Assembly (NCBI RefSeq): GCF_037572415.1
Contig: NZ_JBBHLB010000012.1
Location: 1-64,000 of the forward strand
DNA: 64,000 bases
Direction: 5' to 3'
Source: Flavonifractor porci
GTDB lineage: Bacteria > Bacillota > Clostridia > Oscillospirales > Oscillospiraceae
Of the stretch, positions 56,933-64,000 are shown in pieces. The notes beneath the pieces were generated by a model, which made no database searches, was not told the DNA's origin, and saw only the letters and a program-made list of their open reading frames with translations. The position numbers and the translations under genes are program-made. Each line of letters opens with the position of its first letter. Within the stretch, counting starts at the first letter, position 1.

Positions 56933-58039
56933 TTACTTCTGGGAAGAAAACTCATTCAAAATAGCTTCGGCCAGTTCCGCGCTCATATCCGCCTGGGGGT
57001 GCAGAAGCCCGTCCTTTTCTGCGGAGATCAGGCCCTTTTGATGCGCCCAAGTGAAAGCAGGCTGAGCAAAACGGGAGATCTCGCCCACATCGGCGAACTG
57101 CGTCAGGGCAGGATAGTCCATCAGCATGGGACTGCCTGCATAGCGCCACAGGATCGTCGCCAGCTGCTCACGGCTTACCACATCTTCGGGGCCGAATGCG
57201 CCATTGCCGTATCCGCTCATATAGCCTTCGCTTGCAGCCCAGCGAACTGCTTCTGTATACATGGCATCACCGGCTACATCAGTATAGTCCATGACAAAGT
57301 CCGTGGAGGGCTTGCCAGCCTGCTCATACAGCATCACAGCCAACTGCCCACGGGTCAGGGAACCCTCTTGGGGCTGAACTTCACCGGGCAGCAGCATCAG
57401 ATGGGCGGCGTAGGTCTGGTCTGGATAAACGGCAGCGTAGCCCTCATACCAGACCATTACATAGATGCCAGGCTGAATATCTTCCTGAGCGGCAGCCTCA
57501 TCAGAGCCATAGCATGACAGGGTGGTATTCTCGCCGGTCAGGATATACAGCCTGCCACTGTCAGTGGTAATCTTGAGTTGACCATTCTCTGAAAAAACCG
57601 CTTCTACCTGGTGGTAGTGGGCGCAGTCTGCGTCCATAGGGATGTTTCGCACTACGGCAAAGGCAGCGGACTGGGGTGGAAGGGAACGGGTTTCCACGGC
57701 GCTGTGAAACACATAGAGGCTCTCTCCCTCCTGCAGGGTGGAGGGATCAGAGGCCATGCGGCGGCCACTGTCGATCCAGACCGTTTGAGCGGTGATGTTC
57801 ATAACATACTCGCCATAGCGCTCAGAAGTCATATGGAGCTGGGTGATATTACCATTGGCGTCCTTCACGATCTTCTGCGCGGTGCCATAGTACAGCACAC
57901 TGTCCGGCAGAGAAGCTGATTTATCCGCAGAAATCGGTGTGGAGATGGGGGTGATCCTAGTCTCGGTGGCCATAGCGGGCAGAGTCATGGCACAAGCCAG
58001 CGCCCCGGCAAGGATCAATCCGGTCAGTTTCTTGTTCAT
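56933..58039 (-). CDS. Secreted SLH-domain protein of unknown function
   Basis: A 368-residue secreted protein with a signal peptide ending near AMA (about residue 25). The N-terminal 200 residues are beta-rich (LYYGTAQKIVKDANGNITQL, YVMNITAQTVWIDSG) without a known enzymatic motif. The C-terminal half carries SLH repeats: LTRGQLAVMLYEQAG, YTEAVRWAASEGYMSGYG, REQLATILWRYAGSP and FAQPAFTWAHQKGLIS. It should sit on the wall through pyruvylated polymer. It is downstream of a sigma/anti-sigma pair and may be its target. AAAAAGGAG precedes the ATG. Confidence 0.9.
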   Translation of the reverse strand: MNKKLTGLILAGALACAMTLPAMATETRITPISTPISADKSASLPDSVLYYGTAQKIVKDANGNITQLHMTSERYGEYVMNITAQTVWIDSGRRMASDPSTLQEGESLYVFHSAVETRSLPPQSAAFAVVRNIPMDADCAHYHQVEAVFSENGQLKITTDSGRLYILTGENTTLSCYGSDEAAAQEDIQPGIYVMVWYEGYAAVYPDQTYAAHLMLLPGEVQPQEGSLTRGQLAVMLYEQAGKPSTDFVMDYTDVAGDAMYTEAVRWAASEGYMSGYGNGAFGPEDVVSREQLATILWRYAGSPMLMDYPALTQFADVGEISRFAQPAFTWAHQKGLISAEKDGLLHPQADMSAELAEAILNEFSSQK

Positions 58040-58140
58040 GCGATTCGCTCCTTTTTGTTCTGTTGAAAATGTGTGTAAATTTCTTTGCTTCATCTGATTA
58101 GATCAAAGGGGTCGCTAAAAAATGCCTTCCTACAAATCCG

Positions 58141-59076
58141 TTACCCCGTGGGCAGCGGTACCTTTTGAAGGCCGGAAAACAGATCTTGCAGTTCCTGTAC
58201 ATACTCACGGGGTATTTGATAGCGCGAGTCTCCCGCTGACACAATGGACAAGGTTGGGATTACATACATGGTATAGGAGGTGCTGTCCTCCAGTCTGAAA
58301 ATCAACTGATAGGACCCGCCGTTTCGCTGGACGGTGGATATTTCCTGGTATTCCTCATCGGTAAGCTCCACTGGGGCGGCCTGGGCCAGGAGGGAGCACA
58401 GTTTTTCCTTATCGTCGCCGGTAACAGCGCAAAGCATATTCTGCCCGGTGTGGTCACAGATTTGAATTTGCTCCGTCCTGTCCGGCAGGTTTGCTGTCTC
58501 AAAATAGCTGCTGAGTTCCAAGGGAGTGCCGTCCAGAGTGTCTACACATTGAGCAATATAGTATTGCCCATCCCACTCCACCGCCAGGCGGAATGTGGGA
58601 TCGTAGCCGTCAATCCGATAGACCGTTCCGCCCACGGCAAAGCTGGTGGCACAGTCTGCAAAAGCGTATGCTTCCGGGTCCTGCTGGATGTCGTAGCACA
58701 ATATCCCGAGAGGCTGGGACAAAACAGAGGGAGCCAGGGAATAGGCTGCTCCGTTTTCCAAAAACACATAGCGAAAGCCGTCATAGTTCATCATCTTCCG
58801 CATACCGTTTGAGCTGTCTGCCCCTGGAGCCACCTGCTGTATAACAATAGGAGCCTCCTCCAACGGAGAACACTGTGGAACCGTGAGCACACAAAGCAAT
58901 ACCGCTGCTGCACAGGCGGCGGGCAGAAACAGGCGAAAAGAAATGGTGGGTTTCTTGCGGTTGCTTTGTAATAATACCTCTTTGGACTCCAGGATATGGG
59001 AAAGCATGGACGCTCGGGACGCCGGAGTGGGACTTACCGACTCATAGGCCTGAATAAAGCGGTCATCCCGCATCAA
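58141..59076 (-). CDS. Putative anti-sigma factor (single-pass membrane protein)
   Basis: A 311-residue protein whose start overlaps the sigma-factor stop (ATGA). The first 45 residues are cytoplasmic; one membrane helix follows (FLPAACAAAVLLCVLTV, about 49-65), then an extracytoplasmic beta-rich domain of about 245 residues. No HxxxCxxC zinc motif is seen, so it is not a ZAS-type anti-sigma. The call depends on topology and gene pairing. The outer domain may sense an envelope signal. Confidence 0.7.
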   Translation of the reverse strand: MMRDDRFIQAYESVSPTPASRASMLSHILESKEVLLQSNRKKPTISFRLFLPAACAAAVLLCVLTVPQCSPLEEAPIVIQQVAPGADSSNGMRKMMNYDGFRYVFLENGAAYSLAPSVLSQPLGILCYDIQQDPEAYAFADCATSFAVGGTVYRIDGYDPTFRLAVEWDGQYYIAQCVDTLDGTPLELSSYFETANLPDRTEQIQICDHTGQNMLCAVTGDDKEKLCSLLAQAAPVELTDEEYQEISTVQRNGGSYQLIFRLEDSTSYTMYVIPTLSIVSAGDSRYQIPREYVQELQDLFSGLQKVPLPTG

Positions 59077-59567
59077 AAATCACCACCTAACTGTTTCTTC
59101 AGGGTTTGACGCGCTTCACGAAGATGGTTGCGAATGGTAGAGGCTGGCTTGTGCAGCATAGCCGCGATTTCTGCCCCGGAATATCCCTCATAGTAATAGA
59201 GATAAACTGGAACTCTATATTTCAAGGGGAGGGCAAGCACGGCATCCAGAACTGTGCTGGAGGCCGGGTCCGCATCAGCTGGGGCTGGAAGCTCTGCCTG
59301 CAGATCCAGCGGCTCCTCTCGGCGGCTGGCACGCCGAAGCGTGTCTTTACATGTATTAGAAGCTGTGACGATAAGCCAGGCCTTTTCGTGTTCCGGGCTG
59401 TCAAATGACTTTGTGTGGTGCATGAGTTTAATAAAGGTATTCTGCACCGCATCCTCTGTGTCAAATCGGTTTTTGAGAATTGTAAAACATAACCGGTACA
59501 CCATATCCACATAAGTTTCATAAAATTGGGTAATTTCTTTGTCCGTACGCAACAAAGAACGCTCCAT
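59073..59567 (-). CDS. ECF-type RNA polymerase sigma factor
   Basis: A 164-residue sigma-70 family protein with regions 2 and 4 only. Region 2 shows YETYVDMVYRLCFTILKNR and DAVQNTFIKLMHH. Region 4 shows LPLKYRVPVYLYYYEGYSGA and the recognition helix EIAAMLHKPASTIRNHL. The start at 59567 (MERSLLRT) has GGAGG 12 bases upstream; the longer upstream frame crosses an AT-rich promoter-like stretch and was rejected. It heads an operon with its anti-sigma and probably the SLH protein. Confidence 0.88.
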   Translation of the reverse strand: MERSLLRTDKEITQFYETYVDMVYRLCFTILKNRFDTEDAVQNTFIKLMHHTKSFDSPEHEKAWLIVTASNTCKDTLRRASRREEPLDLQAELPAPADADPASSTVLDAVLALPLKYRVPVYLYYYEGYSGAEIAAMLHKPASTIRNHLREARQTLKKQLGGDF

Positions 59568-59687
59568 CGGGGGACGCCACCTCCTTTCCCCTTCACTCAG
59601 AATACGATTATGACGTTCGAAATGTCGGAAAATCTGAACATATATTTGCAAATATTTTGCGTGCTCATACACCTGATAGTATGATAA

Positions 59688-59891
59688 CAAAACAACGGTA
59701 ATGGGGACGACGCCGGTGGAGTTGATTCAATTTGTGAAGCGGAAATCGGAGCGGCAGGCTGGGAATCTGTTTCACGCATCTGCTTTTCTGAAGAGGATAT
59801 TGGCCGGGAATACCGGCGTCTCAAAGAGGCGGGTGTGGAATTTCTGCCCAACCCGGAGAGCATTGCACTGGAGTTGTTACAGTCCCTTTGA
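59688..59891 (+). pseudogene. Truncated VOC (glyoxalase/bleomycin-resistance-like) gene fragment
   Basis: A frame open from 59688 to the TGA at 59889-59891 but lacking a start codon reads ...FSEEDIGREYRRLKEAGVEF and ends IALELLQSL. This matches the C-terminal half of VOC-superfamily proteins, where (V)DDIxxEYxRLKxAGVEF and a final LELLQ are common. The first half of the gene is missing; the sigma-factor promoter region abuts it. Confidence 0.6.
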
Positions 59892-59894
59892 ATC

Positions 59895-59944
59895 AAAAAG
59901 CCCTGGAAAGACATCTGCCAAGCATTGTCTTTCCAAGGCTTTTT
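59895..59944. terminator. Terminator after the VOC fragment
   Basis: AAAAAGCC-CTGGAAAGACA and TGTCTTTCCA-AGGCTTTTT form a long stem with one bulge and T-runs on both strands. It is preserved although the gene is broken. Confidence 0.8.
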
Positions 59945-60325
59945 GCATATAGTGGGTGAAATCACCGCGCACTTTACAGTTGCTCCATCTTTGTTGTCCC
60001 TGTACTAAAATCATCTTGTGAAACGGGAATGAGAGCTGTACAAAGGTTCTCCTGTTACTTTGCCCAGAACACATTTCAACCGCAGCGCCGTTCGGAACGT
60101 GCGAAAACGAAGGGTTAAAAGAGCGCTAAAGAATAAGCGGAATGGGGTGAGAATGGCTATGAAGTATTAGAAATATGATAGATGAGGTGCTTTGTATGCT
60201 GATGCAACCACAGACAATATCTTTGGAGAAAGCGAATACCACCAACCTCAGAGAAGAAGAGTCTCGCCGCATGGTATCCGCTCATATAGGATGACAGCGA
60301 CCAAGCGGGTTGGTGGTTGAGATCG
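59945..60325. other. Intergenic region with a possible 32-codon frame
   Basis: Mostly uninformative. ATG 60196 to TGA 60294 encodes 32 residues (MLMQPQTISLEKANTTNLRE...) behind GAGGTG, but no family is recognised. ACCACCAACC (60238-60247) and GGTTGGTGGT (60308-60317) form a 10-base inverted repeat across its second half. The frame may be a gene remnant. Confidence 0.35.
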
Positions 60326-61270
60326 TTACAGTCCGCCCATCAGGAAACTGGAAGCGTGTTCCATAGCCTCGTTGGCCTTCTTCATGGGGAAGGTCTGAAA
60401 GACGTGCCACATCTTGTCCCACACTTCCAGTTTGCAGGGCACGGAGGCCTTGAGCATCCGGTTGCGCAGGCGGACCGAGTCGGAGAGCAGCAGTTCATTG
60501 GTGCCTGCCTGGATCAGGGTGGGAGGGAATCCGGTGAGGTCCGCGAACAGGGGAGACAGACAGGGGTCGGTCAGATCCTCACCCCGGGCGTAGGCGTCCC
60601 GGGAAGCGTAGATATAGTTGAGGGTGAGCACAGGATCGATACCTGCTCGCTCCTGATAGGATTTGCCGCTGGCCGTCATGTCGGTCCAGGGGGAGAAGAG
60701 AAGCAGCGCCCGGGGGAGCAGCCGGCCCGCCTCTTTCAGCTTGTGGGTAAGCACCAGCGCCAGGTTACCGCCCGCGGAATCGCCCGCTACAACGATATCC
60801 CGGGCGCCGTAGCCCAGATACATCAGGTGGTCCCAGGCCTGGAGGGCGTCCTCCACAGCGGCAGGGTAGGGGTGTTCAGGGGCCAGACGGTACTCAAAGC
60901 TCATGACCTGCAAGCCGGTGACCAGGGACAGCTTGGAGCCCAGGATGCGGGAGTAGCCCAGGGTGCCGCTGGTATAGCCGCCGCCGTGGCAATAGAGAAT
61001 AGCCTTCCTGCGGTCATAGCTTCGGTGAGGCCTGATCCAGGCACAGTTCATTTCTCCCAGGGAAAAAGGCTCCCAACTCATGCCGCCCATAGGGGCCACC
61101 AGTCGGCCCAGCAGCTCCTGGCTTTTCCGCTGACGAGCCAGATCTTCCACATTCATGACTTCGGGGGTGGCGGCGCTGTGGATCGCCTTCAGTGCGCGCA
61201 TAAAAGGCGCCAGGCGCTGTTTTTCCGCGCGCTGTCCGGCCAGATCCTCTCGCCTTCTGTGGTGTTTCAT
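60326..61270 (-). CDS. Alpha/beta hydrolase (hormone-sensitive lipase type esterase)
   Basis: A 314-residue esterase of the HSL family. YCHGGGYTSG forms the oxyanion hole, GDSAGGNLAL carries the nucleophilic Ser, and the Asp/His lie in DPCLSPLFADL and WDKMWHVFQTF. It hydrolyses short-chain acyl esters in the cytoplasm. The ATG at 61270 has AGAGGAG seven bases upstream; a much longer in-frame extension is not supported. It is divergent from the acyltransferase/DUF6320 pair, with which it probably forms a functional unit. Confidence 0.93.
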   Translation of the reverse strand: MKHHRRREDLAGQRAEKQRLAPFMRALKAIHSAATPEVMNVEDLARQRKSQELLGRLVAPMGGMSWEPFSLGEMNCAWIRPHRSYDRRKAILYCHGGGYTSGTLGYSRILGSKLSLVTGLQVMSFEYRLAPEHPYPAAVEDALQAWDHLMYLGYGARDIVVAGDSAGGNLALVLTHKLKEAGRLLPRALLLFSPWTDMTASGKSYQERAGIDPVLTLNYIYASRDAYARGEDLTDPCLSPLFADLTGFPPTLIQAGTNELLLSDSVRLRNRMLKASVPCKLEVWDKMWHVFQTFPMKKANEAMEHASSFLMGGL

Positions 61271-61412
61271 GGAGCCACTCCTCTTTCTTTGGATGGTTGA
61301 CTTCATTATACCATAGCCCTCCACAAAAGAAAAGTGGAGCTGTGGGGCCCCTCTTTCTCTTGTGGGCGACAGAGGAATGTGGTATCCTTTTTTCAGAACA
61401 GGGGGGAGCGCC

Positions 61413-62705
61413 ATGGCCCAGAAACGGGAGAAGAAGCATAAGGAATGGTACCGGCTGGATAATGCCGCCGTGGTGTATGCCGCCATCCAAAAGGAGAACT
61501 ATTCGGCGGTGTACCGATTTTCCGCCGTAATGGACCAGCCGGTGGACCCGGATGCCCTTCAGCGGGCGGTGGACAAAACCATGCCCCGTTTTCCCGGCTT
61601 CCGGGTACGCATCAAACAGGGACTGTTCTGGTACTACTCGGAATTTAACGATGCCCCTGGTCCCTTTGTGAAGAAGGACATTGCCAACCCTTGCCAGCCG
61701 GTGCGCTTTGATCAGGACGACGGCTGGCTGGTGCGCTTTTACTACTATGAACGGCGAATCTCCATGGAGGTGTTCCACGCCATCAGCGACGGCGGCGGCG
61801 CGGTCTATCTGCTGCGTACCCTGCTGGCGGTCTACCTGCGGGAGCTGGGCCATCAGATTCCCAACACCTGCGGTGTGCTGGATGTGGATCAGTCACCCAG
61901 GCCGGAGGAGCTGGAGGATGCCTATGCCCGGTATGCCACGGTAAAAGCCAGAAGCTTTACAACGCTGAAGAAGGCCTATCAGAACCGGGGAACAGCGGAG
62001 CCTTTCTATACATTAAATGTAACCATGGGCTTTTGCTCGGTGCGGCAGCTGAAGGAAAAGGCCAAGGAGCACGGAGCTTCCATCACCGAATACCTGACGG
62101 CGGTGCTGCTGAAGGTGCTGGTGGACAAGCAGCACCGGGAGGGCCCCAAGAAGGAACTGCCGGTGGCGCTGGCCATACCCATCAATCTGCGCTCCTGGTT
62201 TCCCAGCGAGAGCCTGCGTAACTTTATCCTTACGGTGCGCCCCTGTATTGACCCAAGTTTGGGGGAGTACACCTTTGATGAGATCATCAGTCAGGTCCAC
62301 CACTATCTGCGTCTGAACATCAACCGGCAGCAGATGCAGGCGGAGCTGGCAGGGAACGTGAAATTCGCCCGAAACAAGCTGATTCAGATTTTTCCCGTGG
62401 TTTTAAAAAATCCCCTGGTGGCATTCGGCTACTGGATGGCGGGCGTGAGGCCCTACTCGGGGACTTACACCAATCCAGGCCCCTTCCAGGTGCCGGAGGA
62501 GATGCGGCCTCACATCCGGCGGATGGAGGTGATCCTGGGGCAGGCCACCATGCCCCGGGTCCACTGTGCCTCCATCAGTTACGGTGACGAGATGGAGATC
62601 ACCTTCGCAGGGACCCAAAAGGAATCGGACACCGAGCGGGAGTTTTTCCGCTTCTTGGTGCGGGATGGCATCCACGTTAAGGTGGAGAGCAACCGTGCCC
62701 AATAA
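61413..62705 (+). CDS. CoA-dependent acyltransferase-fold protein (HxxxDGGG, alcohol acetyltransferase-like)
   Basis: A 430-residue protein of the chloramphenicol acetyltransferase/condensation superfamily. EVFHAISDGGGAVYLLRTLL holds the HxxxDG catalytic motif near residue 130, and the C-terminal half has the second lobe (LPVALAIPINLRSWFPSESL, NVKFARNKLIQ). Such stand-alone proteins acylate alcohols, lipids or sugars. GGGGAG precedes the ATG. The zinc-ribbon membrane protein follows after 12 bases, and an esterase is divergently transcribed. The acyl donor and acceptor are unknown. Confidence 0.85.
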   Translation: MAQKREKKHKEWYRLDNAAVVYAAIQKENYSAVYRFSAVMDQPVDPDALQRAVDKTMPRFPGFRVRIKQGLFWYYSEFNDAPGPFVKKDIANPCQPVRFDQDDGWLVRFYYYERRISMEVFHAISDGGGAVYLLRTLLAVYLRELGHQIPNTCGVLDVDQSPRPEELEDAYARYATVKARSFTTLKKAYQNRGTAEPFYTLNVTMGFCSVRQLKEKAKEHGASITEYLTAVLLKVLVDKQHREGPKKELPVALAIPINLRSWFPSESLRNFILTVRPCIDPSLGEYTFDEIISQVHHYLRLNINRQQMQAELAGNVKFARNKLIQIFPVVLKNPLVAFGYWMAGVRPYSGTYTNPGPFQVPEEMRPHIRRMEVILGQATMPRVHCASISYGDEMEITFAGTQKESDTEREFFRFLVRDGIHVKVESNRAQ

Positions 62706-62717
62706 GGAGGAAACGCC

Positions 62718-63422
62718 ATGTCTTATTGTGTTCATTGTGGAGTGGAACTGGACGCCACCGCCACGGTTTGCCCGCTGTGCCAGACGAAGGTAATGGACCC
62801 GGGCCGTCCGCCCGACACCACCTCCCCCAAACCCTTTCCCACCCAGCGAGGGGAGGTGCCCCCCATCCACAAAGGGGCGGTGGCGGCAGCCATCACCGCT
62901 ATGCTGGCCTGTGTGGCGGTGGGATGCGGCCTGCTCAACCTGTTTCTCAAGCCGGGGCGGGCCTGGTCCCTGTATGTCATCGGAGCCACCATTATGCTGT
63001 GGCTGTGGATCGTGCTGCCCCTTATTTTTAGGCGCCTGCCCCTGCTGGTTCGCAGCGTCATCAATGTGGCGGCAGTGGCCCTGTATGTCTATCTGATATC
63101 AGTGGATCTGAATGGCCGGGACTGGTACCTGGGGCTGGCGGTACCCATCATCCTGTGGGGAGGTGCGGTATGGCTGCTGCTGTCCCTGATGCTGCGGGTG
63201 TACCACCGCTCTGTTATCAGCACCATCACCATCCTCATCGGCAGTCTGGGCGTTTTTCTCCTGGGTGTGGAGTTTTTCATCGACCGCTGGCTTACCGGGC
63301 AGTGGGACCCATCCTGGTCTCTGGTGGTGCTCACTATCTGCGTGTGTACCGTGATCCCCCTGGTGATCATCCGCCGCATCCCTGCCGTCCGGGAAGAGGT
63401 GCGCCGCCGGTTCCATACCTGA
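62718..63422 (+). CDS. DUF6320-like membrane protein with N-terminal zinc ribbon
   Basis: A 234-residue protein. Residues 1-26 form a zinc ribbon (YCVHCGVEL and CPLCQTKV, two CxxC pairs), followed by about six transmembrane helices. It is 12 bases downstream of the acyltransferase gene with AAGGAGG upstream, so the two are co-transcribed. The family has no assigned function, but its repeated pairing with HxxxDG acyltransferases suggests a membrane partner for lipid or glycan acylation. Confidence 0.8.
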   Translation: MSYCVHCGVELDATATVCPLCQTKVMDPGRPPDTTSPKPFPTQRGEVPPIHKGAVAAAITAMLACVAVGCGLLNLFLKPGRAWSLYVIGATIMLWLWIVLPLIFRRLPLLVRSVINVAAVALYVYLISVDLNGRDWYLGLAVPIILWGGAVWLLLSLMLRVYHRSVISTITILIGSLGVFLLGVEFFIDRWLTGQWDPSWSLVVLTICVCTVIPLVIIRRIPAVREEVRRRFHT

Positions 63423-63434
63423 ATTCAAATATGC

Positions 63435-63464
63435 AAAAAGGCCGCCCGGCAGGGCGGCCTTTTT
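63435..63464. terminator. Bidirectional terminator
   Basis: AAAAAGGCCGCCC and GGGCGGCCTTTTT form a perfect stem with a 4-base loop, between convergent genes. Confidence 0.9.
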
Positions 63465-63483
63465 GTGTAACGATCAGGGTGGA

Positions 63484-64000
63484 TCAGCGGGATTTCCGGT
63501 GGAAAAGACGGTGGAAAAAGCCACCGCGCTTCTCTTGCGGAGCCGGGGCGCTGGCCACGGCCCGGGCCTCACGCACCGCCTGCTTCATCAGTGCTGCCTG
63601 GGCATTGACGGCGGGGGCGCCTTCCTGACGGGGCACCAGTGTGTAGCTGCCGTCGGGACCCATGTTGCGGGCCTTTACATTGTCGGAGCAGAACAGCTCC
63701 ACATACTGTCGGATCTGACGGCGTACGTCTGGGGCCGCCACCGGGCAGGCGATCTCCACCCGGCGCTCGGTGTTGCGGGTCATCAGGTCGGCGGAGCCGA
63801 TGTAGAGTCGGGTACCCTCTCCCACGCCGAAGGCATAGATCCGGGGGTGCTCCAGATAGCGGCCCACGATGGAAAAGACCCGGATACGGTCGGTGAGGCC
63901 GGGCACACCGGGGCGCAGGCAGCAGATGCCACGCACGTTAAGGGTCACAGGTACGCCGGCCTGGCTGGCCTGGGCCAGTTTGTCGATGAGCTCCCGGTCG
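63484..64000 (-). CDS. ppk1: Polyphosphate kinase, C-terminal part (5' end beyond window)
   Basis: The last 172 residues of a PPK1-type kinase. DRELIDKLAQASQAGVPVTL, NVRGICCLRPGVPGL, and SIVGRYLEHPRIYAFG with the conserved His of the second phospholipase-D-like half, followed by LYIGSADLMTRNTERRVE, are all PPK1 hallmarks. The enzyme makes polyphosphate from ATP. A tail of about 50 residues (ARNMGPDGSYTLVPRQE to FFHRLFHRKSR) extends past the core and ends in a basic Phe/His/Arg-rich stretch. The start lies outside the window. Confidence 0.93.
   Translation of the reverse strand, partial: DRELIDKLAQASQAGVPVTLNVRGICCLRPGVPGLTDRIRVFSIVGRYLEHPRIYAFGVGEGTRLYIGSADLMTRNTERRVEIACPVAAPDVRRQIRQYVELFCSDNVKARNMGPDGSYTLVPRQEGAPAVNAQAALMKQAVREARAVASAPAPQEKRGGFFHRLFHRKSR

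Overview
The window looks like a chromosomal piece of a high-GC, anaerobic, gut-type member of the Clostridia, most likely Oscillospiraceae (Flavonifractor/Pseudoflavonifractor/Intestinimonas-like). This is inferred from G/C-ending codons, three proteins with S-layer-homology (SLH) anchors, an fhs-fchA-folD one-carbon cluster, a complete arginine operon with the short (type 2) ArgC, and many small Firmicutes families (DUF1461, TipAS-MerR, DUF5714, DUF6320). No tRNA, rRNA, CRISPR array or intact transposase was found.

Layout. (1) 1-9237, minus strand: a catabolic cluster of a LarA-like racemase (cut by the window edge), a divergent triosephosphate isomerase, a class II aldolase, a NagB-like isomerase/deaminase, a PHP-type metallohydrolase and a TctABC carboxylate transporter. 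It sits behind a LacI regulator, with two GAAAACGTTTTC-type operators bracketing the tct promoter. (2) 9850-14526: a large secreted SLH-anchored sialidase. (3) 14619-21489: a transglutaminase-like protein, a lipoprotein, a TetR regulator, small hypotheticals, a Cys-rich protein, a three-gene membrane operon and a very small self-contained 21-codon gene. (4) 21647-26125: a ZnuABC-type metal ABC transporter and a lone glycogen branching enzyme. (5) 26267-34200: argG-argH-argC-argJ-argB-argD-argF behind an ArgR-like palindrome. (6) 34458-38278: a cold-shock protein and the tetrahydrofolate C1 cluster. The 3' end of fhs is duplicated downstream with only synonymous changes, and FolD lacks its cyclohydrolase lysine. 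(7) 38352-43276: a type III restriction-modification system, A+T-richer than its surroundings. (8) 43637-54840: an accessory region with a decayed SGNH hydrolase, a deformylase-like protein, SDR/flavodoxin, a TipAS-MerR regulator, two Vat/CatB-like acetyltransferases, a phosphodiesterase, DUF5714, a MATE exporter with a striking operator/attenuator leader, and a LysR-controlled redox operon. (9) 55068-59567: an SLH-GH25 lysozyme, an SLH protein and an ECF sigma/anti-sigma pair. (10) 60326-64000: an esterase / HxxxDG acyltransferase / zinc-ribbon membrane protein cluster and the C-terminus of polyphosphate kinase.

Together the genes describe a peptidoglycan- and glycan-interacting anaerobe with carboxylate uptake, full ornithine/arginine synthesis, a formate-tetrahydrofolate branch in which FchA may do the cyclohydrolase step, and several drug- or stress-responsive modules. 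The most unusual points are the fhs 3'-end duplication, the FolD active-site change, the 21-codon gene, the MATE leader, and the unassigned LarA/TIM/aldolase/NagB/PHP/TctABC pathway.
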